Shown here: positions 35,368 to 46,628 of the stretch, piece by piece
Layout: every line of letters starts with the position of its first letter
Numbering within the stretch: position 1 is the first letter of the stretch
Source of the DNA: Aquatica leii
Taxonomy: Eukaryota; Arthropoda; Insecta; Coleoptera; Lampyridae
Direction: 5' to 3'
NCBI GenBank assembly: GCA_035610365.1
Contig: CM069432.1
Location: 232,212,532 to 232,276,531, forward strand
Length of the DNA: 64,000 nucleotides
Position numbers and translations under genes: made by a program
The notes under the pieces: model-generated
Seen by the model: the letters and a program-made list of their open reading frames with translations, nothing else
Told to the model about the DNA's origin: nothing
Databases searched by the model: none

Positions 35368-35400
35368 ATTGTTCTAAATAACCAACGTCCAGGTAAAAAC
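35368..35400 (-). CDS. Proposed 33-bp microexon of the sushi gene
   Basis: On the minus strand a strong acceptor (TTCTTCCTTCGTTCTTCTTAG, abbreviated by dropping one base at most) ends at 35401. The exon starts GT and ends ...CAAT at 35368, followed by the donor GTACGT. It enters and leaves in phase 1. Joined to the preceding exon, the split codon T|GT gives the cysteine that must close the second CCP domain. Joined to the next exon, T|TG gives Leu. The encoded link is C-FYLDVGYLEQ-LEVNGGGP. Skipping it would replace the cysteine by Leu. It rests on splice signals and phase only, without transcript support. Confidence 0.55.
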
Positions 35401-35685
35401 CTAAGAAGAACGAAGGAAGAACAATGCGTTTAAATGCATTTAAAAAAACAATTAAAATTATAGAAAAAAATTCATAATTATTAATAAAATTAAATAAATA
35501 GAGATTTTTTAAACTGGCATGCAACCAAGTTCTTGAAAAAACTATCTTTCGTTTCAATTATTCGAAAGCAGTAACAATTTTTTTCTAATTTGAAAACAAA
35601 TTAGAATCGTAATTAACCGTAGCTTTGCTTTTAACTTGTTTACTTTTTAAAAAATACGTACAAAAATAATGACTATCCAATTTAC

Positions 35686-35883
35686 AGACGGGAGGTGTGG
35701 CAGGCGTCCAACAGCCTCCAGGCGAACAAGTGAGAATATAATTTCCCTGAAGCTCAAATCCTGGAAGACACTGATAAGAAATGTGCGCATCAATTGGATA
35801 ACGAACACGTCCAGTTTCTGGATTTAAAACGAAAGGTGATCCGTGTGCCACTACAGGCGGAGATGAACATTCTTTGACAAGAA
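35686..35883 (-). CDS. Sushi (CCP) domain exon 2
   Basis: A 198-bp phase 1-1 exon with acceptor TTTTTTAG before 35883 and donor GTAAAT after 35686. It encodes nearly a whole CCP module: VKECSSPPVVAHG, YPIDAHISYQCLPGFELQG, NYILTCSPGGCWTPATPPV, with the last canonical Cys split across the donor. The cysteine order is Cys1 in KEC, Cys2 in YQC, Cys3 in LTC, an extra Cys before the conserved Trp, and Cys4 at the boundary. CCP domains mediate extracellular adhesion or complement-like recognition; the ligand here is unknown. Phase 1-1 CCP exons are the usual unit of exon shuffling. Confidence 0.85.
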
Positions 35884-35941
35884 CTAAAAAATAATGTAAT
35901 TATAATTATGTAATTTAAAACTGTATAAATTATTTACTTAC

Positions 35942-36154
35942 CACAATTAGGCAATATTCCAACCCATCTACCATTTGTGCATCTTAATCGCGCCGGTTGG
36001 CACGGGTTACGAGAATTTCGATAATTTGATATACACCGTATTTCCACAACAGTCCCCGGAAGTGCAGTTACTAATGATTGAAAACCCTGAACAACCGATG
36101 TTAATGCATGTGGGACGGTTGGCGCCGATGAACAAGGGTAATCATCCGTAGTTT
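35942..36154 (-). CDS. Sushi (CCP) domain exon 1 (of those visible)
   Basis: A 213-bp phase 1-1 exon with acceptor CTTTTTTTAG before 36154 and donor GTAAGT after 35942. It encodes TTDDYPCSSAPTVPHALTS, LPGTVVEIRCISNYRNSRNP, CQPARLRCTNGRWVG and ILPNC, i.e. a CCP module with Cys1 (PC), Cys2 (IRC), an extra Cys (NPC), Cys3 (LRC), the conserved Trp and Cys4. The extra cysteines of this and the next exon may pair. The intron to exon 2 is only 58 bp. Upstream exons with the signal peptide are not found in the window. Confidence 0.85.
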
Positions 36155-39100
36155 CTAAAAAAAGTGCTTTGATTAGTGTTGATTAGATCTTTTTAAGAAT
36201 AATGTATGAAACTAATCAAGTAGACAAGAGACATAGTTTTAATTGACTTAATGAAGCATAAAATTGTCGTACAGGTAAATAGAAAAAACGTACAACATTA
36301 GAAATTGTTTAATTAAAAAAAATTCATAGAGAAGAATTTAAAAGCAATGTACAAGTTCTAATAAATTAATAGCTGTTTAAAAAGGCATTGACAAGAACTA
36401 ATTTAAAAGCGTTTCGGGCACATTACTCCGAGGGACACTTTGTTTTATGACTATGGTTAAGTACGTAAATGCTGTAAGTATGAGACTAGTTGATTAACAG
36501 ATACATTTAAAAAACGTGAGCTATTTCTGCAACTAGTTTAATCCGCAACAAAAAAATTTCACATGAGTTAAGTGTGCTTTGCGAACCAGAAAAACTTAAG
36601 TGAATCAAAAATAATAATGCAATAAAGTAACACAGTCAATTTTGTAACTCATATTGCAACACGTCAAAATTATAAATTACAAACTTAAACGTTGCAATTA
36701 TTTACTTTGCTCTTATTAATATAATACCGTAGTACATCGAATCCTTGGGCTATAAAAAATATTTTCCTACATTGAAACAAGACAGACAAGCGTTAAATAG
36801 CATACGTTACAAAGAAATATATTAATTGTAATTCACACATTAGGAAATAATTGCATTAGATATAACTCGCCCCTAAATAAAAGTAACATGCTGTACGTCC
36901 GCCTTCGCAATTTTAACCCGATCTAACCCGTGCTTGACTCTATACTTGCATTTACATTACAAACGCCGCACTCTTTGATTTTACCGCCTGCTTCACTCAT
37001 GTTACATTTACAACGTGGGAGGGCTCCAAATATTCATTATTAATATGGTCGCGTTTGAAGTGTTCCTGTATCTTGCCATGTATTCCTTGATATACCTCCC
37101 TTGTCGTTCTATAAATTGATCTATAGTGTCTATAGGTATAAGAAATGTTTAATTTCTGGTTTGATTTAATCTTCTTCTCAATTCATCATACATTACTTAA
37201 TGTAGCTTTAAACAAGGCCTTTAAAGTTTAACAATATTTAAACTAAATTAGGTGTAATATTTGTTGACGCTTTGCTTGATAAATTACAACACGGTGAAAA
37301 ATCCCACGTATATTAATTTAAGAACCGTTGCTTAATAGACTCATTATCTAACTAATTTTGACAGTATAGCAATATCAATAAAGTTGTTTTAAAATATATA
37401 CATAATTATTTCAACGTTAGAAGCTTAACATCACTAGAAAATAAATATAATTCTTTTTTATTATGTAAGAAACTTTAGAGTAGTGGCTTTTGTAAATAAT
37501 ATTTGTAGTTTTAAAATTAAAATTGTAAAAAGTTGGGAAAATTAATAGTACTATGACAAACATTTTTAAGAAATGGAGATAATACAATCAAAGTTGATAA
37601 GACGACTCGCGTGCAAAGAAAATTACGATGTCCACAAACGAACCTCATTAACAAACAAATCATATAAAAAATACCCTTAGGATACTACCATAAGGAAGGA
37701 TATAAAAATGCGTCTATCTACTTAATCTCATAACAATTTGAGGATACTTAAACACAATCTTCGAAGTTTTCATTTCATCGCTTGATTTTCGGAGAATGCA
37801 CTATCAAGATGATTTTTTTGGTTCGTTCCAAGTTTTAAAACTTTCGAGCAAACATTTCAAATTCTTCATCTTTCACAAATTTTGTTTGCTTCCAAAAATA
37901 ACAACTACACGGTTGTACAACAATTGATCTTTTAAACCCCGTTAAATGGAAGTCGAATTAAAGATTCGCGCAATTTATAATCTACAGTCAGCAATTCAAT
38001 GTTCACAAATAGGTTTATTTTAATTTGATAAAAAAACTATAATCTTCTTTATAATAAAATTTTCCACAAATAAAGATCACCGTTGTTTTAAAGAATCAAA
38101 AATTAAACTTTAATATTTAAATATACATCGTTGTTGTACATGCGCTGAAATATTTGTATGAATAACTGATGAAAGTAGTAAACAAAATCGAAAAACTGCA
38201 AAAATTTATGCAGGATTAGTAGGTTATTATCAAAAATTTTCCAGTGTTTTGTATTTCCAACAACAAACAACTTATTATCAAACTTATCTGTTGAACAGAG
38301 CTAAAATAGAAATTCCTTCCTTGTTAGCTTAAGCTATAAGTGTTTAGTTGTGGCCGTTTTAATAAAGTCAACTCAACAATAAGTGCAATTGATATTTATT
38401 TGCATTGCACTCGTTGCGTGTACCCGCTTTTATTGTCCTACCTCTACCCGTAGTAAGGTATATTTTTCCTTTTTTTATGTTTTAAAACAAGAGTGTTCTG
38501 ATAGGATTTTCTGATTGTAGTGCGCTCTAACAAATATTGTTCTTAAGGTCGTGTGTTAAAGTAACTGCGTTACCGATTTCAAATCTTGATATTTTAAAAG
38601 AAATCTTAATTTTCTGTTCAATCTTATGCTATCTGCAGATAGTTCTGCTTCTTGGGGTATATTTTGCCAGGTTAAATCATAGATGTACCCGAGTTGTTCG
38701 AAGTTTTTTTACATAGATCTTTATTACCTGCATTGTATGCATTAGAGTATTATTTCAAAGAGGCCTTTGCAAAGCGGTTGGAGAGAATTGTGGACGGAAT
38801 TGTCCGTGATAAATACATGAGACCAATTGCCTAGTTCTTTAAAAACGAAAGGAAAAAGTGAACGTAGTAACACTAGAGTACAAACAAAAATTTATTTTCT
38901 GGTTCATGGTTACAGCTAAATGATCTTGAATCCTTTTTTCATACCGTATAATTAAAGTAGATAGTAATGTTTATTTCTTAGCATTGTTACTGACCTAACT
39001 TAACAAAACGTATTTTGCGTACACGATCACGTTTATCTTTGCTTGTAACCCAAACAGCTTTCTTAGAACTGAGTTCGACAATCTGATTTATTTATATTTC

Positions 39101-39474
39101 GATTTTTTAACGAATTCTTCTAATTGATGCTAAGTGATTTATGTAAACCTACTCGTACTTCATAATATTTCATTTAAATTAATTGTACAACAGTGATACT
39201 GTTTTAATGTACGGTGCATGTAATTATAACCTCCACACCACACATAGATTGTGAGTTGTGCAATATCCTAATAAACAATTGCCTTCAATTTGGCATGTGT
39301 GCAAGTACTTAGAGAAACTGGAGGTGTTTTTGCTACCTACAAAGGCCATGGTCGAGAAAGACCACCCCATGTATTAGCAACAGAAAAAGAATAAATCTTT
39401 TCAATAAAATATAAACCTTAATATTAGTTTCTTTTTCAGTGTATGTGCAGATATTGTAAATTGTAAACGATCGG
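36155..39474. other. Intron or intergenic DNA, no gene recognised
   Basis: No further CCP-like exon could be recognised on the minus strand. The block at 38350-38470, GC-richer than its flanks, has no ORF. Otherwise AT-rich. Confidence 0.4.
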
Positions 39475-40216
39475 ACACGAAGTAGCACTAGAGAAATAGG
39501 CTCCGCCTCTAACGTGTCCCGTAGTACGCTACAGCGTATTTTAAGGAATTAATCTTTGTGCCTTTACCATGTTCAACGAGTCCAACAGTTAACCGACGTT
39601 GATTTTAAACCGCAACTTGAGTTTTGTGAGTGGTTGCAGCAACGAAAAGCTTTTGGTGATGGCTTTAGTGGCAAAATATTATTTTCAGATGAGTGTTGTT
39701 TTACACAAAATGAAGTGCTGAATTTTCCCAACACGCTTGTTTGGAATGAAGAAAACTCTCATGAAATTCGACAAAGTAACTTTCAGTGGTGACTTCCTAT
39801 TAATGTTTTTAAGAAAAAGTTTAATTGGGTCGTTTATTTTACCAAAAAGACTTACATGCGTCTTGTATCTTTCCAAGAAACCTTTGCGCAAGAATTTGAT
39901 GACTTACCACTTGAAGTTCGCAGAACAATGTGATTTATGCCCGATAGAGCCCCTCCGCATGTAAGTTTGTGATTTCTTAAATATAATTTTTACGAGTCGT
40001 TGGATTGAAAGAAACGGCACTAAACGCTGGTCAGCCCGTACAGCAGATTTTACCCGTTTAGATTTTTTTCTGGACTCTGGAGTATACAACAACCTCGTAA
40101 ATAATAGACAAGAGCTGCAAAATCAATTTTTTACAACAATAAATGCAATTAGCCAGAATGTGCAATTAGACGTTTGTGTTTTATCCAATAGAGGAGGTAT
40201 TATTTATTGTACTTGA
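39475..40216 (+). pseudogene. mariner-family transposase relic
   Basis: The frames give STREIGSASNVSRSTLQRIL near 39485 (helix-turn-helix), LEFCEWLQQRKAFGD near 39615, and KILFSDECCFTQNEVLNFPN near 39675 with the first catalytic Asp. Next come ENSHEIRQSNFQW, an INVFKKKFNWVVYF block and FAQEFDDLPLEVRRTM near 39890, then MPDRAPPHVSL near 39937 with the second Asp. A C-terminal part, INAISQNVQLDVCVLSNRGG, has its stop at 40214. The third acidic block survives only as FFLDSGVYNNL (family: FFLWGxxK). At least three frame changes are present. Confidence 0.6.
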
Positions 40217-40839
40217 AGAGAATCTGCAGAATAATAAATTCATTTAACCACAGTTATTTAACTACGCGTTATCCGATAATATTATTTTGTATTTATTTTT
40301 ATTTTTGGTGTCAGCAAATCACCGAGAAGAAATTTGCACTTCTTAGAACAGTTTATTTTTATTCGTGGTGTCAACAACCTTATCAGACTACAGATCGGTA
40401 ATTTACAATTTATTTTGCTTGTATTTATGCTCTAATTTCAACTGCAAAAATAACAACCCGTTAATCAGATACACCCTGTGGAGTTTAATTCTTTGTAAGA
40501 TATCGAATTCCAAATTAGGTCGTTCCATCTCAGAAAATTGAGTTTTGGTCCATTCAAGTTCTGCATCTCTGACGTTTAATACAGAACATCCTGTATTAGA
40601 CAATTACGTGTTCTAAACTTTTATGGATACCTCAAATACAGCTAAACCTCATACCAAAATATCATTTCAGAACAAGATTTAGTTTCTCAAAAGCATGTCA
40701 TTACTTGAATTTATAAACTTGAAAAAAAAATTTAAAACTGCTTATAATTTTGTAAAGACTAACTTAAACTGCCTATAACATTTTATCATTGTAAAGTAAA
40801 CCTCAAGAGGATTCCAAATTCGTATTAATATACAGTGTT
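40217..40839. other. Non-coding, with a small two-copy direct repeat and mariner-like ends
   Basis: TTATTTTTATTTTTGGTGTC at 40290 and TTATTTTTATTCGTGGTGTC at 40351 are near-identical direct repeats. TACACCCTGTGG near 40471 and ACATCCTGTATTA near 40584 resemble mariner-type termini. There is no ORF of interest. Confidence 0.35.
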
Positions 40840-41460
40840 CCATTTAAAAAAAATTAGGTTTGTTTGATATTATCAAATACTTTGTATTCGCAGAATTTGG
40901 TGCTCGTTTGCTTAACTGCAATTTTTGACTTGGAGGACAACTTTAGTTTCTTTAATCAAAATGTTTAACTTGAAAGACACCTTTATGCGCTATATTAACA
41001 AGAGTACAACTACGTTAAACATTAGGCGACGAAGAGAACATTTGTCTTTTAACGTATAATTATAATATGTGACCGCAGAATTTGGTGTTGACTGAAATTT
41101 TTGACTTAAAGAACAACTTTAATTACAGGTTAAAATACGAATGTTTTGATGTAACTTTTGTGTAAAATTTCAGTTAAGGAGAGGAGCACGAATTTCTGCG
41201 ATTACCTGTTTTAATTAACAGATGAATGTTTTGATGAACATTACTTTTTAGCACCTAATCATGTACAGTACCTTCACTCTTGTTAATATGGCGCGTGAAG
41301 TGTTCTCCATATCAAAAATTTCAGTTAAGTAGACGAGCACTAAATTCTACAATTACATATTTTCATTATACATTTCGATGTTTGTAATTGTTTAGTACAA
41401 TAATTTTTAAGCGAATAATAGGTCACCCACTGGGTGATCCAAATTGGACTCAGGGATTGG
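40840..41460. repeat. Inverted-repeat cluster of about 0.6 kb
   Basis: A motif around CGCAGAATTTGGTGCTCG with TTTTTGACTTGGAGGACAAC occurs direct at 40888 and 41074 (CGCAGAATTTGGTGTTGACT) and inverted at 41170 (GAGCACGAATTTCTGCG) and 41325 (GAGCACTAAATTCTAC). GCTATATTAACAAGAGTAC at 40990 pairs with its complement at 41278. The result is a nested inverted-repeat structure without a transposase. It is either a foldback transposon or a rearranged MITE cluster. Confidence 0.5.
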
Positions 41461-44400
41461 AATTGCACGCCATTTTCGTTCATTGGCTGCTTGAAGTTTG
41501 TATTATATATAATAACAAAGAAATCGTTTAAATTGAACAAGTATATACAAAGATAATATCAATTGATAGAAATCCAGAAATTTGACAAAATTCAAATAAC
41601 ATTTTTATCTCGATTTTTATATTGCTAAAAAGATTATACTTTTGTCGATGTACTCGTACTGCCTTTGGTATTACATAAATTTTATGTAATTTCAAAAGAA
41701 AATACTAAATTCTAAAATTTGAATATATTTTCACTAATCAATTGATATTTACTTTTATAATTTTTTTTACTTCTAACTTGATTTTATTTGACTTCAAACT
41801 CAGGGGTCAAAACTTTTTACTCCAATAGTAAACAAAATTGATATATTTATTAAGTTAACTCCGTCAATTAATAGTTTTCCATAGATCCATAATAATTAAG
41901 TTTGTCAATATTCACACTTTACTAAGTACAAACGATATGCCATATCCCAAGTACTTATTTTACTACCTTTATCTCTGTAAGGCGCCTTAGTCTGAGCCCC
42001 TCTCCCCTGTGGGGGGTCTTGCGTCCGCCAGTTACGCCACTGACTTTCCCCACGTCAGAAATTAGCGTCCTAAAAGTTTCTCTAATAAAGCACTACCTAT
42101 TAGAAACGTCCAAATAACAACTATTCTTCTAGCAAAGCAAAGTGCTAGAGCAACTGTCTTAAAACGTCACCTGAGACAAGAAAATTATTCAGAGATAGAA
42201 CAGTACATAGACGATTCTATTGAGAATGAGTCGAAGATAGAGCGCATAATTCAGAATAAAAAAAAAATTTAAGTAGTTCAAAATAATTAAGATACAACGA
42301 CCAGGATGGCAATTGTGTCTAGTATTAGCAAAGAAAAAAACTAAAGTTTTGCACGAACAACAAATATTTATAAAGTTTACGTTAACCCTTTCATTTTCAA
42401 TTATTCAATTAAAAAAACCTTAAAATTAATTTAAGTTAAACCTTAAAATTAAGTCCAGAAGCAACTGCTAATATACATATCTTCATACAAACAATGAAAC
42501 TTCATTTTCGGCATCTTTTCATCTGAGTCGCCTTTTCCTATCTGGACTAATTATTTTCTACGCATTTTAATATGGTTACGTACACATTTCATTTGAGATT
42601 TGAAAATCCGGCAATACCAAAACAAGCAAATACAGTTGGTAAAGCATAATATTTTACAGTTCCAAGTCCATTTATATCTAAGTTTTATAGTTTATTCAGG
42701 AGAAATTCAATGAGAATTCCAGTTATAATTTTATTCTTTTTAAATCTAATTGCCTTACGAATCTCGCAATGGTAATGTGTAACGTTATCAAGTTTAAAAA
42801 CTATTTTAATCACCATTAACTCGCAATGACTGATTTGTTTCAAAGAAAAAATGTTCCTATTGCTAGTTCAAATAGTATATTTCTTTAAACTTTAGAATAG
42901 AGTGATATTTGAAATAATAAATGTTTGTTTAGTCCTCCAGATATTCAAAGTGACACCAAATCTGTATTTGCATTTCATTTTTAAGAAATTTTCTATACAT
43001 ACTATATAGGAGTATAATTTTTCAATAATAAGAAGGTGAATAAGTAAAAAGTTATTTAAATAAAAATTTAATTATCTTAGAACAAAGAATTAAAAGATAA
43101 GAATAAACTAATGCACCTTTTAGTACATTTAGTGTTTGCATTTCGCGTAAACAAACATGTCTTTTGAACTCCAGTAGGCAAACTATTTTCTGATCAAAAC
43201 AGAAATATCCATCAAAGCAAAACGGTTAAATCAAAACTAAACAAAAACTACGAGCTTGTACATAGGTACTTGCACTCCTTTCTCTGACTTGCCAAGATGG
43301 TAATAAAAACAAATCTTTTTTTAAAAACAAAAACTTTTCTGAATGCAAACGTTTATTAATTAAGTAAAAAAGCTGAAACAACCCTCAAAAAAATCTTTTT
43401 AAGTAATTATTAGATGTTATTAGTTACAATGGTAATACGCGATTTGGCAATTTAATTTTCGGATTGAAGCTGCAAAATTGGAACCACGTGTAATAAAATC
43501 GAAATTAAAACAGTGTCTAATCGTTCATAGTATTACCCCTTGAGTATTACCAATACAGGACGGTGAAACAAAGGTAAAATTACAGTGACTATATTAACAG
43601 TGGCGACACGTATGACTTAGCTCCGCCCAATTCGACATGAAGAGGCTGATTTTAAAATCAAAATCCTATACCGGATAAAACATTCAACAAATTATTTTTG
43701 TATTAGTAAAAGAATGAATTACATGAATAACCTGCATTAAACACTTAGCTTATATATAACTGTCTTCAGATTATGATAAATCCGTAGCATAGAATTAACC
43801 ACGTTTATGCATAAACAAAAACAAATTTAGAAATTTGTTTAAAATACAAAATGTACGTATATTTAATAACTATAACAATTAAGTAAAAAAAAATCTCATC
43901 TCTAAAAGAATTTCTACGGAATAAAAAAAAGTTTGTTATCCTCACCTACATTTTTCTTTGTTTCTAAATTTAGTAAGCTATAAAAGCTAAAACATTTGCT
44001 ATAACTTAGGTTAATAATGGATAACAAATATGCACCAAAGTGTTTTGCTGTTCATGTACTCTTTTTTACTCCTGCAGTGTATTAAAATCGTGAAAGAATT
44101 CATCTAACTAATCGAACCTGATTTTTTCAAGTGCTGCTTTGATAACTTTTCCCTTATATAATCTTTTATACCAAATTACTTCAGTCTAGCAGGTAAAATA
44201 AAATCTTAAGCTTTCGCGGTTGTTGTATTTATGATTACAAGCGACATTCGACTTAGACCGCGTGGTAGTTAAACACCCACATTTTTTAGACTTGGTCCTA
44301 GTCTCTCCTTGAGAGTCAAAACAAGAAGTAGAACTTGACCTTTACCGTATTGTCGATCGTGAACCCAAATAAACTGACGTTTCTCAAGACATTGCAGGTT

Positions 44401-44739
44401 GTATCTTCAGAGTGCTAATTGTCAGTTAGTTAGTAAAATACTAAAATTTGTAGTTCGCGTATAATTAACAGTAAGTTCTGAGTGTGTGTAGAGTATTATA
44501 AGTGTGATTTAATACCTACTGATTGATTTGGCAAATTCCAGTAAGGTAAGTGCTAAATCACACGTATAGTATAGTAGCAGTACGAAAAGTTTCTTTCAAT
44601 GATGTCAATAATTTCGAGATTAGATTATGAGACTCGGGAATTAGCACTAAACAATAATCTTGAAATAATGCATATATCAAAATAATCAAGGTTTTCCAGC
44701 AAGCCAACATTTTTTTGCGATGAAATTTTGCAAGTGCTT
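41461..44739. other. No gene; two CAGTGGCG-type transposon termini
   Basis: GTTACGCCACTG at 42031-42042 is the complement of CAGTGGCGTAAC, and CAGTGGCGACACG starts at 43598. Both look like ends of truncated DNA elements. The GC-rich 41990-42050 stretch belongs to the first. Otherwise AT-rich, with no recognisable gene. Confidence 0.35.
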
Positions 44740-46366
44740 CTCCCAGAAAAGAACATAGCAGAGGATACCACCACTCTTATTGATGGATTAGTATAAATAT
44801 CGAAATTGAGGATATAGTAGTGGATCCCACCACTTCTATTAATGTATTAGCATCAAATAATGCAAATTGTGATTTCAACTACTCTGGCGACTCTCAAGAT
44901 CAAGATTATGTTCCAGATCAAATTCTGAACCGGAACAATGTTCAGAAGCAACCAATGGAGAAACAGCAACTTTACCAAAGAAGGTCGTATAAGAAAACGC
45001 AAAAAGTTTAATGCTTCCGTCAAGAAAAGAAAAGAAAATCAACTGAAAAAGGTGAGACTAGCTCATTTAGTTAAATCGCGTTGTAAAGATCAAAGAGTTA
45101 TTATAAACAAGCAATTTTGAAACATGACATGGCTACAAAGACGTGTTTTTGTATTAAATAATAGCGCAAGCGCAATTGTTCATCGCCGTCGAAATGGTGA
45201 TAACTCAAGAACAAGTAAAACCTTTAAATCCTATTTTAAAACCAACACTGGAGAATGAGTTCCAGTATGCAAATTTTTTTTGCTAACAACGTTAGGATAC
45301 TGCAAAAGCAATGAGGAATGCTTATGTAAATCTAAATTTGACCCAAAGACGATCCACGAGGTAAACATACAAAAACCGCGTCGGTTGATAGAGAACCACT
45401 TCGCCAGCATATTGAATCGTTTTATCCATCCGTGTCGCAGTACAGAAGAGAACATGCCCCTAACAAACGTTAGCTTCCCAGTGACAAACATAAAAATGAT
45501 GTATGACGACTTTTAGAAAAAAAACTGTGATTTAAAATGCTCATATGAAATGTACAGAAAATTTGTTAGTAAAGGCATGAACATATCGTTTGCAAAATTA
45601 GGACAAGAAGAATGCGAAACGTGAATATTTTTTCTGGCACGATGCAGGACATACAAAAGATGAGCTTAATCTTAACTGCGGCATGTGCGCCTTATGGCAA
45701 CGTCATACTCAAAAAACCACTAAACCACGATCTGCATACAGAGAAGATGCAAATAAAATGTATACAGCTAATGAAAGTGCAGCATGTTTTTCGGTAGATA
45801 TGAAAAAGATTATAATGCTTCCTCGTATTGACATTATTTAGTTTTTTAATAAATGGTCGGGAAATTGCAGCTAATAAAATAATTTTAAAGTATTTTGAGC
45901 CCGGACACAATTTTAAGTCGGCCGACAGTTTCCACCATCAGGTGATTTTACCGATTTCAAAAATGCCGTTCAGTCATCAAATTCTGGAAAAATAATGTAA
46001 TCGAAATAAACAAATTCTACGATTTGAAGGATAATTCTTTTGTGCATAAATTACAAAAGACAAATCCTCGGCCATACTTAAAAGATATAGTACAAATTAC
46101 AGCTAGACGAGGTCATAATACGTTGACGTACACAACGAAGTTTTCCTGCACAGAAGATTTTGGACTTAATTTTCTTAAAACCAAAGAAATGAAAAATTAA
46201 ATTCCATCGCCCAAACGCAAAACCGAATTAAGGGGTATAACAGAAGAGAGGAAGCATAAAATTATATGAACGTTATTTACTACCAAAAAACAGAATGTTC
46301 TTTTGGAAAAACATTCCTGGTAACAATGACTCTGCCAGCTTGATAGAAGACCACGACGATAATTAA
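44740..46366 (+). pseudogene. Relic of a third uncharacterised insect multicopy gene
   Basis: Frames in order: DPTTSINVLASNNANCDFNY and SGDSQDQDYVPDQ from 44823; a lysine-rich KEGRIRKRKKFNASVKKRKE; LTTLGYCKSNEECLCK from 45283; HPCRSTEENMPLTNVSFPV near 45430; YEMYRKFVSKGMNISFAKLG near 45550; EYFFWHDAGHTKDELNLNCG near 45630; FSVDMKKIIMLPRIDI near 45795; YFEPGHNFKSADSFHHQV near 45895 (frame-shifted); SASLIEDHDDN near 46332 before the stop. I recall this sequence order from abundant uncharacterised insect proteins (acidic N-terminus, basic linker, Cys pairs, CADSFHH block). Whether they are transposases or host proteins is unknown to me. Multiple breaks are present. Confidence 0.5.
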
Positions 46367-46628
46367 CTGTTCAGTTACATTAAAGTTTACAATAATGTTT
46401 TGTCTTTTATTTGATTTAAATAATTTGAGAGAAATTGTCAGAGCGATATATTTCTGTTTTCTCGATGTCAATAATCTAAGAGGAATTTGTTATCATCCGT
46501 TTTTCATAAAGAATAAAGTTAATTTTGTGGAACTGTTTTATTATTATAACCTTTTTTATGTAATGAATAGATCGAATGACTTCTAAGTAAAGTGAGAATT
46601 TGTTTCACAAATTATTGCTAATATTATA

